A DNA stretch of 64,000 nucleotides, from NCBI GenBank assembly GCA_013339895.1, contig JABACO010000008.1, positions 4,352,244 to 4,416,243 of the forward strand, in the 5' to 3' direction. This document shows positions 1 through 10,122 of the stretch, in pieces. The notes beneath the pieces were generated by a model. That model was not told the origin of the DNA. It was given only the letters and a program-made list of their open reading frames with translations, and made no database searches. The stretch is from Ephydatia muelleri (lineage: Eukaryota > Porifera > Demospongiae > Spongillida > Spongillidae). Each line of letters opens with the position of its first letter. Position 1 is the stretch's first letter. The position numbers were made by a program, and so were the translations under genes.

Positions 1-406
1 TGGTGGCCCGTTACAGTGCTATACATGTATGTGTTACATGATACATGTATAATGTTGTCCCATAGTCAATACACTGTCTTTATGAGCTCATTCGCCAACC
101 AAATGATCCAGAACATGTTTTAGCCCTACACGTAATTACTACAAACACATACGTAGCTACTATGGAAGCACATTGTAGGATTTATTTCAAAGGCTCCACC
201 TACAATTATAATAACACATGTACATGTAATAAAAATTACACATCCTTATATGCAAAACATTGTGCCTACACCTGAGGTCATCAAGTGACACATTTTGCAT
301 CTGTTGCTAAATATAGTACGTACACACAAGCTGAATGAAAAATCACATGTGCAAAGACATCTATTGCTTAGACGTCATTTGTACAACATAAGCCACATGA
401 CCTAAC
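1..406. other. Intron-type sequence of the ankyrin array, no gene seen
   Basis: No coding signal is seen. The stretch is a paralogue of 13200-13570, 32250-32590 and 44720-45120: the same order of sequence blocks runs up to the 3-prime (donor) side of an ankyrin exon. It contains several TACATGTA palindromes. Confidence 0.6.
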
Positions 407-505
407 CTCAACCCTGGCTTTGATATCAGCTCCTCTCTCCAGTAGAGCTACCACGGTATCTGTGTGGCCATTCTTTGACGAGATGTGAAGTGCAGTTTGT
501 CCACC
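407..505 (-). CDS. Ankyrin-repeat exon (99 nt, one repeat)
   Basis: On the minus strand a TAG acceptor is followed by 33 codons starting [13 protein letters not shown] and ending DIKARVE, then a GTTAGG donor. The exon is exactly 99 nt with phase-0 borders. [19 protein letters not shown] and the terminal N/K-A-R element are the ankyrin helix-turn-helix signature. It is the last ankyrin exon before the left edge and lies 3-prime of the candidate terminal exon at 3494-3727, so it may belong to the next gene copy. Confidence 0.8.
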
Positions 506-707
506 CTACATCATCAAAGGATGGATCACATGACATGTAATTGGAGATCTACCCATCCATCTACATACATGCAATCTACATGTGTATAGTGTACATGTGT
601 CCACTGTATTAGATATGCATGGAAATACACTGTACATGTACATGTGCCTGTGATGGACTGGGAACTCATTGCATAACAATGATCATGACTACTGTGTTAT
701 TGTTTCA
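506..707. other. Duplicated intron sequence next to ankyrin exon
   Basis: Paralogous to 12803-13010, 31067-31270, 44375-44590 and 45438-45650, always directly upstream (minus strand) of a 99-nt ankyrin exon. Homology ends near 708, where gypsy-derived sequence starts. Confidence 0.6.
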
Positions 708-2040
708 GAGGGGCAACCACAATGCCGGACTGTGGTGACCAGTCTGGTGGTGGAGCACGTGTTGTGGAAAAGTGCAAGTGTCGAATGAGAAGAATCTTTT
801 TGGGACGGCTGAAAGATACAGTAGATCACAGGAACAGTGGAAAAGGGGGATCCCAATCATGGTGAATGTAATTATGGAAAGGATCCCTGTGCAAATGGAA
901 TTGGATACTGGAGCATTACCACTATTACCACTTATGATGTACATGTACCAAGAAAACGTTCTCACATGTACAGTACCATTGCAGACAACAGACACATGTA
1001 TAAGGACTTCGGGTGAAAGAATTTATCAAAACCGGAAAGTTTTGGCTTCTACAAGAAAAAAACCACGAACAGTAAGGTTGCATTTGGTAGTCGTAGAAGG
1101 TGCAAGGCCCCCACTATATGGACGTAATTGGTTGGCACATATCCTAATCAACTGGCAGGAAATCAAGAAGGTGAAGACTAGAAGCAGCAGCAAACATGGT
1201 AATTTGGTGATGTGAAATCCCAGTATGGTTGGGAGTGGGGTCAGGGGGCATGTGGTAACCAATGAAGAGTTGGGGGACAGAGTAATATCCCCGGTGACAT
1301 GTAGCAATTGGGCCACCCCGTAGTACCTAAACCAGATGGTACAGTCTGGTTACAGCTGTATGTGGACAATTCCGGGTATCAGTCAACCCTGTCCTGAGAG
1401 TAGATCAGTACCCCTTGCCTAGAGTGGAGCATGTGGAGGACATATTTGCGACGTTGGGTCGAAGCAAAAGTTATAGTAAGATTGACTTAAACAAGCTTTC
1501 CTTAATTTGGAGCTAAAAGTGGAAGAGATTGTAACTGTGAACACACACAAAGGTCTTGTCCAGTTCAATCATCTAGCATTTGGGGTCACATCCGCTCCTG
1601 CAATCCTACAGAAGTACATGGATATGATATTGCATGGGATACCAAAAATACAGTGCGTGCAAGACGATATCATAATAGCAAGAGTGGATGAGAAAGAACA
1701 TAGCGGGATGCTAGAACAAGTTCTACAGTGACTCCGAGAACACAACCTTACTATCAAGTGTAGACAGAAATTGAATTCTGTGGAAACAGGATAGATGCCA
1801 GTGTGTTCATAAAACAACAGACAAGATACGAGCAAGTAGACGCGCCTCTACCCACCGATATATCGCATGCAGCTGCGATCCTTTTTATGGATCGTAAACT
1901 AGGTTTCTAACCAATCTATCCATGAAGTAATGGCACCACAGCATGAATTGTTATGAAAGGACACAATGGAAATGGACCAAGAGTTGTCAAGAAGCATTCC
2001 AATGTGTAAAGGACATAATCGCATCAGATGTGGTACACAC
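708..2040 (+). mobile_element. Ty3/gypsy-type retroelement fragment, copy A (protease-RT-RNase H, decayed)
   Basis: Plus-strand remnant of a gypsy pol gene. The protease part (about 832-1215) shows the aspartic-protease motif ELDTGA and, near its end, LYGRNWLAHI, the usual second conserved block of gypsy proteases. The RT part (about 1290-1740) includes a KPDG motif, then the palm region with LAFGVTSAPAILQKYMD; the catalytic YxDD region reads as a damaged QDDIIIA. RNase H sequence follows to about 2030. Stops and frameshifts break every domain, so it is not functional. Its junctions match copy D (25858-27128), including the abrupt switch into other sequence near 2030, so A and D are duplicates of one already rearranged copy. 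Confidence 0.75.
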
Positions 2041-2394
2041 ACTGTATATTGTCTTATGTAAGCTGTGTGAGGCAAGGGGTATGGAAACATTGTTGGCGAT
2101 TCCATTTGCCCTTCATCTCAACATTAAATGTTGTTAACTTCCTAATCAAACAACTACATTTCCTTCAATTAAATTTTAACTGTCAGGACTATTTGGCCAT
2201 CACATATTTGTCAGCCATCGCTACCACACTATACACTGTACTTTGCATACTATAGGGTTACAGACCAACAATAACGACAGCAAATTTAAGTTCACTGGCC
2301 AACATTGCTAGATTTTGACATCAATGTACAGTACATACACTACATGTACATGTACAACCTGGTGGATAGCAACATATTACATGTACATGTATAC
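2041..2394. other. Duplicated non-coding sequence
   Basis: No gene seen. It holds a segment (about 2260-2330) recurring at 3160-3235, 42345-42420 and 50860-50935, which otherwise lies near the ankyrin 3-prime module or the ankyrin gene start. Confidence 0.4.
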
Positions 2395-2640
2395 TAAATG
2401 GCATCATTGCATGAATTGGACACAATATGGAAATGGACCAAGACTTGTCAAGAAGCATTCCAATGTGTAGAGGACATGATGGCATCAGATGTGGTACATG
2501 TATTACCATGTATGATCTAGAAGCTCTAGAGGCCCAAAGCTAGCCTCATGCTGGAGCAGGTGTTCCACGAGATGACTTTTGTCGCCAGTGGTTCCAGGTG
2601 GGCAGGCTCAAGACATCACAGGTGAGGGTAAGTAAGCCTT
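2395..2640 (+). mobile_element. Gypsy RNase H and LTR-like fragment
   Basis: A second short piece of the same gypsy family: 2400-2530 matches the RNase H start of the other copies (KWTKSC-type region), and 2530-2640 matches the LTR-like stretch seen at 41850-41905 and 49280-49375. It marks the left edge of a long block duplicated at 41.86-43.9 kb. Confidence 0.5.
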
Positions 2641-3493
2641 GGTGTGATACTATTATTGCCATGGCAACACAATGAAATTACCCCCGGCAAATATAGGTCA
2701 TCTGATACCAAGCTGTAGGACTCAATGAGTACATGTACAGTGTACTTTCCCAAGAACACCTTTTATATGTAGTATGGGGGACAATCTAGTTTGGGAATAG
2801 GGTTGGTGTAGATGGGAGGACTACAGGAAGTGGTCAAGGTTTGACCTACATATATGTGATGTATCCCTAGACAAGCTACTAAATGCTTTCCCATGGATGT
2901 TTTATGTACATGTATAATGCCATGTACATGTACAGTACATGTACATGTACACTGTACATTGTAAGTTAGGGGTATGTGATTCATTGTTGGCACTTCCATT
3001 TGCCCCTATCAAAACATTTAACATTGTCATTAACAAATCCCTTAACTTCCATCAATTAAACATTAACAGTGTGAGAACAATTTGGTCATGTCACTTCATC
3101 ACCTAACTGCTACATCAATTAACTACTGCCACATATATACACTATGGTTTGTATACTGTAGGGTTTCAGACCCAACATTAAATACAACAAATTCATATTC
3201 ACTGGCCAGCATTGCTGGATTTTGACATCAATAGCAGCATACATCCAATCCCCTCTCCCCTTAAATTAGTACACCTTTGAATACAAAAAACACACTGCAA
3301 ACACGTACAGTAAAAATAACTTATTTCCTAATCTATTGTTCATGAGTGGAAGGTTGTCCTAATGTGTAAAGTGATTTTGGTGACACCCAAAGTCTTAGTT
3401 ACAATGAATAAAAATAATGGTAACTATTTTAATAATGATGACAATGATACATGTACACAGAGAGAACAACAAAATACATGTACATACATGTAG
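2641..3493. other. Duplicated flank downstream of an ankyrin 3-prime end
   Basis: No gene seen. It is collinear with 41930-42690 apart from small indels. On the minus strand it lies just downstream of the candidate terminal exon, so it could hold 3-prime UTR. TACATGTA tracts occur around 2920-2960. Confidence 0.5.
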
Positions 3494-3727
3494 CTAAACA
3501 TGCACACATCTAACTACAACAGGCAATCCACCTGTGGCATGACCCCAAAATGGAAATTGTGTTTCCCCTTTGTATGGCAATTGAAAAACTGTTGCCACAA
3601 GTACAGTACTGGTAGGCATTGTGATCTCCTGTAGCACATATAAAGCAGCACCCAAGGTCTGCCTGGAAGCTGTGAGACTGGGGACCTGCACATGCACCAG
3701 AGGTCTCAAATAATAGCAACACGGATA
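3494..3727 (-). CDS. Candidate terminal exon of ankyrin gene, copy 1
   Basis: On the minus strand a TTGTAG acceptor precedes an open frame of 77 codons plus a TAG stop, in phase 0 with the upstream exon (3827-3922). The peptide begins YPCCYYLRPL and includes ALYVLQEITMP and VVVRCVHV; no domain is recognised. The segment is duplicated at 42669-42906, where two 1-nt differences shift the frame and give a different end. Either this frame or the alternative one could be ancestral, or the segment could be 3-prime UTR. The splice phase is the main support. Confidence 0.4.
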   Translation of the reverse strand, partial: YPCCYYLRPLVHVQVPSLTASRQTLGAALYVLQEITMPTSTVLVATVFQLPYKGETQFPFWGHATGGLPVVVRCVHV

Positions 3728-3826
3728 CTACAATTCAAACTCAGATTTTGACATCAATGTACAGTACATGTATACACTACATGTACATGTACAACCTGGT
3801 GGATAGCAACATACATGTAAACTTAC

Positions 3827-3922
3827 TTCATCATGCATATTCACACTGATTCCTTTACATGTATCCAGAAGACTCAACACTCTGTTAGTATCACCATCTC
3901 TGCTAGCAGCCCACAGCTCAGC
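3827..3922 (-). CDS. Ankyrin-like exon (96 nt), copy 1
   Basis: The minus-strand exon lies between a TAG acceptor and a GTAAGT donor, phase 0 on both sides, 32 codons. It reads AELWAASRDGDTNRVLSLL and ends NMHDE. The ELWAASRDGDTNRVLSLL pattern resembles a capping or divergent ankyrin repeat (compare ELYWAAQCGDTATVVALL in exon 51164-51277). Its twin is 43010-43105. Confidence 0.7.
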
Positions 3923-4074
3923 CTATGGAAGGATTAGGCCAATAAAATACATGTATTATATACAAGTACATGTTTAAAACCACATACAGTACATGTACAG
4001 CTGCAGAATACCAGTATAACATCACATGTAACATGTGTGCAAGCACAGAGACAACCGTCATCATTTAAATGTAC

Positions 4075-4158
4075 CTCCTTCATTGCTCTGCTCTCCAGTA
4101 CCTCAACTACTGTTCCATGGCCATGCTGTCTTGCCAGGTCAAGTGGTGTACGATGCAT
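4075..4158 (-). CDS. Short ankyrin exon (84 nt), copy 1
   Basis: 28 codons between a TGCACAG acceptor and a GTACAT donor, phase 0 on both sides. It reads MHRTPLDLARQHGHGTVV then EVLESRAMKE. TPLDLARQHGHGTVVEVL is a clear ankyrin helix pair; the usual loop and hairpin at the end are shortened. Its twin is 43250-43333. Confidence 0.75.
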
Positions 4159-4254
4159 CTGTGCAGACATTGATATTTCATATGCCAGTGTATATCAAAA
4201 AAATACAATGAAGCTACTCATTATTGCAATCCTATGCAAGCCTCATGACCTAAC

Positions 4255-4353
4255 CTTATCCCAGGCATTGATATCAGCTCCTCTCTCCAGTAGAGCTACC
4301 ACGGTATCTGTGTGGCCATTCTCTGATGAGATGTGAAGTGCAGTTTGTCCATC
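4255..4353 (-). CDS. Ankyrin-repeat exon (99 nt)
   Basis: 33 codons, phase 0 on both sides, TAG acceptor and GTTAGG donor. It reads [19 protein letters not shown] and ends NAWDK. It is the upstream neighbour of the 84-nt exon and the twin of 43430-43528. Confidence 0.85.
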
Positions 4354-4679
4354 CTAAATCATCAGACAAAAAATGGATCATGTAATATCAAGTAGGAGAT
4401 CAGTGGATATTCTACCCATACTCTAGACATGTATACAGGTGTACACTGTATAGACATCATACTGCATGGACACACAGTCATACACTGTATGTATAACATG
4501 CAAAACTACACTGTTGATGTGTTTCATCATACATGTACTATGATGTCCATAGTCTACAATAACATAATTGTGAACTCATTCACATACATGTAACATTGAC
4601 ATACATGTACACTGCATGTCCCACAAATCTACACTAAATACACTGCACATGTGTTTCATGATACATGTACCATTAGCTG
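4354..4679. other. TACATGTA-rich intron sequence
   Basis: No gene seen. It has many TACATGTA/ACATGT units and is paralogous to parts of 12159-12300 and 43529-43700. Confidence 0.5.
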
Positions 4680-5425
4680 TTATCAGGGGGGATTTTGGTT
4701 GAGTTTAGAGGTGGCATACGAGTAGGAATACAACACATTTTTGGACCCTATTACTATAATATATACATGCGCTCTTTATTAGCACATAAATGTCAGTTTT
4801 ACCATCTAACTAGGAATGATATTTTTATCTTGGAGGTTGTGTAGCAATAAAATAAAAGCTCCTTTACTTCTCGAACACTGCATGGATACAGCTGACCAAA
4901 ATTCTTAAACTGAAGGCACAGTTGATGTACCAATGTCAAATCATGTTAATGACATTATTATTGAGCCATGCGGGGAAATGAACAGAAATTGTAGTGAAAA
5001 GCAAAAAAACATGTACAACTGTATGTGGACATGGCAGGAGGAATTCAAACCGATGCATGGTCACAAGAGGTGAACAAGGGTTCAATAACCACGAGGTTAG
5101 ATAATACCGAGGGTAAAATAACCAAAACAAAATCAAGGTAATTATTATCCTGAGTTGGTTGGGTTACCATTTGAGTAAATCCATTCAGCAAAACACAGTT
5201 AAGAAACCTTGCATGACGGCAATTAACAATATTTTGAGTCCCCCACCAATCAATATCTGGTTAGTTGAAGATATACATTACTGTTGATTGAACGTATTTA
5301 ACTAGACAGAAACTATGCTCTATCTATATGCGATTGGTCGTACAACAGCATGTGATGGCCATGTGAGGGAAGGTTTAAATAGGTTTGCAGTCTAAGTGTC
5401 ATACACGTGCAGCAAACGTTTGGCA
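4680..5425 (+). repeat. Dispersed repeat, 5-prime region of a DIRS/gypsy composite (copy B)
   Basis: Sequence found again at 17838-18250, 22960-23100, 35820-36360 and 47450-47520, in each case upstream of gag-like or RT sequence on the plus strand. It is non-coding, AT-rich, and probably the 5-prime untranslated or terminal-repeat part of a retroelement. Its limits are set only by where copies diverge. Confidence 0.5.
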
Positions 5426-5783
5426 ATATCTCAATGTCAAGGTACAAAGGCATCTACGGCAGCTTGCACATCTAGCAGTGATCCGGCAATTGCAGAACTC
5501 CTGCATGGCATGCACCAAATGCAGGAGGAGCTGCGGTGACCCACAAACAGAAGTTAATCATTGAGCTGATCATTCGGAGTCGGCAGTCGTCGAGGAGTAT
5601 GATAATTCCAATAATTCTGGTTAAAATGGTTACCAACAAGAAGCAACACACACCCTGCTACAGATGTGAGGACATAATCCCCAGCAGTGTAGATTCCAAG
5701 ATGAAGTGTGTAGATACTGCAAGAAAAGAGGCCACATTGCAAGAGTGTGTCGTAGGAGTGGAGTGAGACAAGCAAAAGAGTAG
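5426..5783 (+). pseudogene. Retroelement gag remnants with zinc-knuckle
   Basis: About 5434-5540 reads as a gag N-terminus with a short amphipathic stretch (AELLHGMHQMQEELR) that ends in a stop. About 5640-5760 holds a CX2CX4HX4C zinc knuckle (CRYCKKRGHIARVC) in a different frame. The second part matches the gypsy gag at 19270-19400. The pieces are not in one frame, so this is a decayed or recombined gag. Confidence 0.55.
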
Positions 5784-5793
5784 TAGAGAGAGT

Positions 5794-5844
<51 letters not shown>
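5784..5844. repeat. (GA)n microsatellite between gag and protease
   Basis: A GA dinucleotide tract with minor interruptions. Purine or pyrimidine tracts lie in the same position, between gag and protease, in the gypsy copies at 19757-19874, 25832-25852 and 38958-39145. Confidence 0.9.
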
Positions 5845-5847
<3 letters not shown>

Positions 5848-5945
5848 GGAGGTAGGGGACGGGCGGAGGGGTGGAGGAGAGAGATGAGTACCGAGCAAGA
5901 GTCAGACTAGTCGCGTTGGGGTGGATGCTAGCCCATGCTCGATCG

Positions 5946-6060
5946 TCTCGCGCTCGCTCGCTCGCTCGCTCTCGCTCTCCTCGTGCTCATCGCGCTCCGC
6001 CGCTCTCGCGCGCCTCGCGCCTCTCTCGCGCTCTCTCTCTCTCTCTCTTTCTCGCTCGGA
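5946..6060. repeat. Cytosine/thymine-rich low-complexity tract
   Basis: CTCG and CT repeats, complementary in part to the GA tract 100-200 bp upstream, so the two could pair. Open frames through it are low-complexity artefacts. Confidence 0.85.
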
Positions 6061-6381
6061 GAGAGAGAAACAGTGGAAAAGGTGGCTGAAACTCCGATCA
6101 TGGTGATATTTAATTATGGAAAGGATCCCTGTGCAAATGGAATTGGCTAATGGAGCATTACCAACTATTACCACTCATGCTGCTACATGTACCAAGAAAA
6201 TGTTCTCACATGTACCGTACCATGCAGACGACAGCACATGTCTACGAATTGGGTGAAAGGATTTACCCAAAAGGGAAATATTGGTTCATAAGAAAAAAAC
6301 CACGAATTGTAAGGTTGCCTTTGGTAGTTGTGGAAGGTGTAGGGCCTCCACTATATGGACGTAATTGGCTGGCACATATCC
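6061..6381 (+). mobile_element. Gypsy protease fragment, copy B, split by LINE
   Basis: Protease region of the gypsy family, ending at GRNWLAHI, where it is interrupted by the LINE. The element resumes at 10123 with the next codons of the same region (INWQEIKKVKA). The six bases ATATCC at 6376-6381 recur at 10123-10128 as the target-site duplication. The DTGA motif is damaged here. Confidence 0.75.
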
Positions 6382-6392
6382 GATTCTAAATA

Positions 6393-7256
6393 ATGCCGCA
6401 CGGTAAGCAGAGCTCAGTCTGTGATAAGAAAAACGTTGATACGACTGCTCCTCAAGGTTTGACGTGTACATACTGCGGTGCCGTATTTCATGCAGAGTGC
6501 TCTGCTACGTTTTCTAAAGTGGGTCTGGATACTTTAGCCATTGTCAAAGAGGTATGCACGCCATGCCCTGGTTGTGAGTTCGCGTTGCGTCAGCTTCCAG
6601 CCAAAGTAGCCAGTTTGGAAAAGCGACTTCAGGACTTCGTCGAAAAAACTGAGTCTGCCCTTACCAATGTTTTGTCTGCCTCCCACGTTGCCGCTACCTC
6701 AGCTGTTCAGTCGCAGTGTACACCGGTAAATAAAGATGTTGATAAAGCAGTGAAGGAGGCGTTGTCTCACCAGGAAAACAGAAGAAGCCTAGTTATTTCA
6801 GGTATAAAAGAGTCCATTTCACAGGATGAAGACGCCCGCTTTGTTAAAGATCTGTTTTCTTACCTTGGCGAAAAAGACGTGGTTGTTGTTGACTGTTTTC
6901 GACTGGGAAAACCCCTTGTCACTAGCTCCACACCTAAACCACGTTTGCTCAAGGTCAGCCTTGCTAACTCAAACCAAAGGACATCTATCTTAAAGAAAGC
7001 AAAGTTGCTAAAAGATTCTGACCACTTCAAACAGATTTTTGTGCGTCCAAGCTACACCCTTGTTGAACGAATACACATTAAAAGTCTTTATAATACCCTT
7101 CAAAGTCAGCAAGAGGAAACTGGAGTTAACCACTTCATAGATCGCAGGGGACCTGTCAACCTTTGGACTGTAAAAAGAAAAGATTTACCGAAGGTACCAA
7201 GTGTCAATGGTGGGTTTACTGCCTCTGCTTCTAATTGCCCTACTAAAGGTAATTAG
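6393..7256 (+). CDS. LINE ORF1 protein with PHD-like zinc finger (287 aa)
   Basis: Intact reading frame from ATG to TAG. Residues about 10-58 form a cysteine/histidine cluster (C...CTYC...HAEC...CTPC) typical of the PHD-like finger found in ORF1 of CR1-group LINEs. A predicted coiled-coil (LPAKVASLEKRLQDFVEK) follows, then a nucleic-acid-binding type region from about residue 125 (RRSLVISGIKES, VVVDCFRLGKP, FVRPSYTLVER). ORF1 proteins of this type coat the LINE RNA and assist target-primed reverse transcription. The intact frame contrasts with the damaged ORF2. Confidence 0.75.
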   Translation: MPHGKQSSVCDKKNVDTTAPQGLTCTYCGAVFHAECSATFSKVGLDTLAIVKEVCTPCPGCEFALRQLPAKVASLEKRLQDFVEKTESALTNVLSASHVAATSAVQSQCTPVNKDVDKAVKEALSHQENRRSLVISGIKESISQDEDARFVKDLFSYLGEKDVVVVDCFRLGKPLVTSSTPKPRLLKVSLANSNQRTSILKKAKLLKDSDHFKQIFVRPSYTLVERIHIKSLYNTLQSQQEETGVNHFIDRRGPVNLWTVKRKDLPKVPSVNGGFTASASNCPTKGN

Positions 7257-7269
7257 GGACACGAGGCAA

Positions 7270-10026
7270 GTACTGGCATTCTACGTTGTAAATTATTCAA
7301 TGCACGCTCTCTTAGAAATAAGCTTGATAATTATCTTGTTTGTTACATTCTGCTGATTTTGATGTGATCTTTATAACTGAGTCATGGTTGAGATATGATT
7401 TTCCTGATTCTCTTGTCTTGTCCAAAACTTCCTATAGTTTATTCAGAAAGGATCGACTTGATGGTTATGGTGGAGTTGCTGTTTTTGTAAGCAATTTGCT
7501 TAAAGTTGTGAGCATTGATATACCACCCATGTACAGTTCTTTAGAATGTGTGGCATTTGATTTAGTGCTTTCCAGGGCCTCTTGCTATCGTTTTATTTGT
7601 TTCTACCATCCCCCAACTTGTGCTGCTAGTAATGTCGACACTGCAAATCTGTGCTCACTCATTGATTCCCTTTCCACGACAACATATCCTTTGTTTATTG
7701 TTGGTGACTTCAACCTACCCAATATTAATTGGTATGTGCCTATTAGTCTGGGTTCTCCTTCTCACGATTTATTTTTGACTTGCATGATGCGAAATGGTCT
7801 TACTCAACTGGTTTCACATCCTACGCATGGATCCAATTGCATTGATTTGGTTTTGGTATCCACTCCTGACTTCATCTGGGACATTTCGGTTGTTGAACCA
7901 TTCTCTTCCTCATATGATCATTCGGCTATACACTTCTCAGTTTCTTACCCTGTTGTGATTAGTGATAGACAAAACCATTGTTTTCTTGACTTCTTCAATG
8001 CTGACTATTGTTCTGTGATATCAATTATGAAGGATATTGACTGGTCTTTCTTGTGTCAAAATAGTTTGTCTGTTGAAATGTTCTGGTCTAAAATATCAAA
8101 CGTCCTACATTCCTGTATAGCCCAATTTGTTCCTCGCCGTTATCAGTCCCGTAAACCGTTTTCTTATCCCATGCACATAAAGCGCCTGCTGGGATTGAAA
8201 AAGTTGTGGTATCGTAAAGACAAGGTTCGCTATAAACACTTTGCTAGAAAGTATGATATGGCTGTCAAAGATTTCATCTTGTCTCAGGAAAACAACGTTC
8301 TCAAGAAGAAAAGCTTATCATCTTTCTATTCATATGTAAATTCCAAGCTTACTACCTCTCAGTGTATACCCCCTCTCATTGACTCCAATGACAATTTGGC
8401 TGTCTCAAATCATGATAAATGTACTGTACATAATGATTATTTTGCTTCTGTTTTTACTGTTGATGATGGTTTGCTCCCAGAATTTGTGCCTCATCTCTCT
8501 GAAAACAAATCCCTAAACTGTGTTCTCTTCCCATTTGACAAGGTTCTTAAGACTTTAAAATCATTGCCCTCAAAATGTTCTGATGGCTTCCCCGCTTCTT
8601 TCTTAAAGTCTTTAGCCCCGGCTATTGCTTTCCCATTATCACTCCTTTTTGAGATGTCTATGAGTACAGGACATATACCCTTAGTTTGGAAGACTGCTTT
8701 TGTATGTCCTGTCTTTAAAAAGGGTTCACGTAAACAGCCCAGTAACTATAGACCTATCTCACAAACGTGTATCCTTTGTAAAGTTATGGAAAGTATTATA
8801 TCATCTTCTATGATATCCTTTCTGCGTACTCATAATCTTATCTCACAGGATCAATTTGGTTTCCTCTCTCGACGTTCTGCTTGTACTCAGTTATTGATAA
8901 CTCTGAACAACTGGACTTTGAACGTTGACAATGGCATGAAGGTGGATGTTGTGTACACTGATATTGCTAAGGCCTTTGACACTGTCTCCCATTCGAAATT
9001 ATTGCTAAAGGTTGAGGCTTATGGCTTTAAATCAAACTTACTTCAGTGGATAAGAGCCTTTTTAAACGACTGCACACAATGCGTATATGTAGGACTTGAT
9101 GTATCATCTCCTAAATCCATCACCAGTGGTGTACCTCAGGGTTCGGTCCTTGGCCCTCTCTTGTTTCTGCTATATGTCAATGACCTTCCTAACCATGTCC
9201 AATCTCCAGCTGGCATTAAAATCTTTGCCGATGACACAAAACTGTATCTTGGTTATACTGAAAATCAAAATACACCACTTATGCAATCCTTAAATCAATT
9301 TTGTTCATGGTCCAAGACATGGCAACTGACTGTTGCTTATTCCAAATGCTCTGTCATTTCCTTTGGTTCTCATGGTTATGAGCCTACTTCACCTTACTCA
9401 CTTTCTGGTATTCCTTTGCAATTCGTATCATCTATAAGAGATCTTGGGGTGTGTTTGAATTCAGATCTTACGCCAAGTATGCACTGCTCAAATATTGCCG
9501 CCATGGCTTTCAATAGGAGTTGTCTTCTCTTAAAATGCTTTCATTCTAATGATGTGTCTCTCCTTGTGCGTCTGTATAAGGTGTATGTTCGTCCCCTTCT
9601 TGAAAGTAATACCCAAGCGTTCAGAGATTTTTCACTTGTGCCATACTCAAACGTGCTGGTGTACCATATATGGATTATGATGATCGCCTTGCGAACCTGG
9701 GTTTACAGTCCTTAGAGTACAGGAGAGTCTTCTACGACCTTGTCATGTGCTATAAGATCTATAATAACCTGGTTGATTTACCTTTTGAGAGTTTTTTCAC
9801 CAAACCGGTTAGGTCTTATTCCATCCGAGGTCATCCTTGTATCCTGCGATCCAAACATTTACCCCATCATGCATTCCGAGCGCATTTTTTCACTGAACGT
9901 GTGATACCTATATGGAACCACTTACCCCATGATGTTGTCACTTCATTGAACATTACAGTTTTTCGTACCCGACTTAGATCTGTTGACCTATCACCCTTTT
10001 GTACGTTATATCCCTTCCATGTTTAG
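7270..10026 (+). pseudogene. LINE ORF2: APE endonuclease plus reverse transcriptase, frameshifted
   Basis: The endonuclease begins near 7275 (FNARSLRNKLDN) in one frame and continues after a frameshift near 7335 (ITESWL, then VGDFNLPNINW and SYDHSAIHF, matching apurinic-endonuclease blocks). RT motifs lie at about 8690-9260: NYRPIS, AKAFDTVSH, GVPQGSVLGPLLF and the catalytic FADD. A second lesion near 9610-9660 moves the C-terminal domain (YDDRLANLGLQSLEYRR, IPIWNHLP) into another frame, ending at 10026. The long middle frame has no ATG at its start. Two lesions in an otherwise clean gene suggest recent inactivation or assembly error. Confidence 0.85.
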
Positions 10027-10122
10027 GCAGTTTGTAAGTGCACGTACACATTGTGCCACTACTTGCCTTCTTGCATATGTATGTGTGTTTATATGTATGC
10101 AATCAATCAATCAAATCAATCA

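Larger units (their letters stand above)
6382..10122 (+). mobile_element. CR1-like non-LTR retrotransposon (LINE), nearly full length
   Basis: A 3.7-kb insertion in gypsy copy B, flanked by a 6-bp target-site duplication (ATATCC). It starts 11 bp before ORF1, carries ORF1 and a frame-broken ORF2, and ends in an AATC/ATCA simple-repeat tail (about 10099-10122) instead of poly(A), as in CR1/L2-type elements. It lacks the TACATGTA palindromes that fill the surrounding DNA, which suggests a recent arrival. Confidence 0.85.

Noticed and set aside
5871..6174. Arg/Ser-rich open frames resembling SR proteins
   Set aside because: They come from the CT/CTCG low-complexity tract in gypsy copy B.
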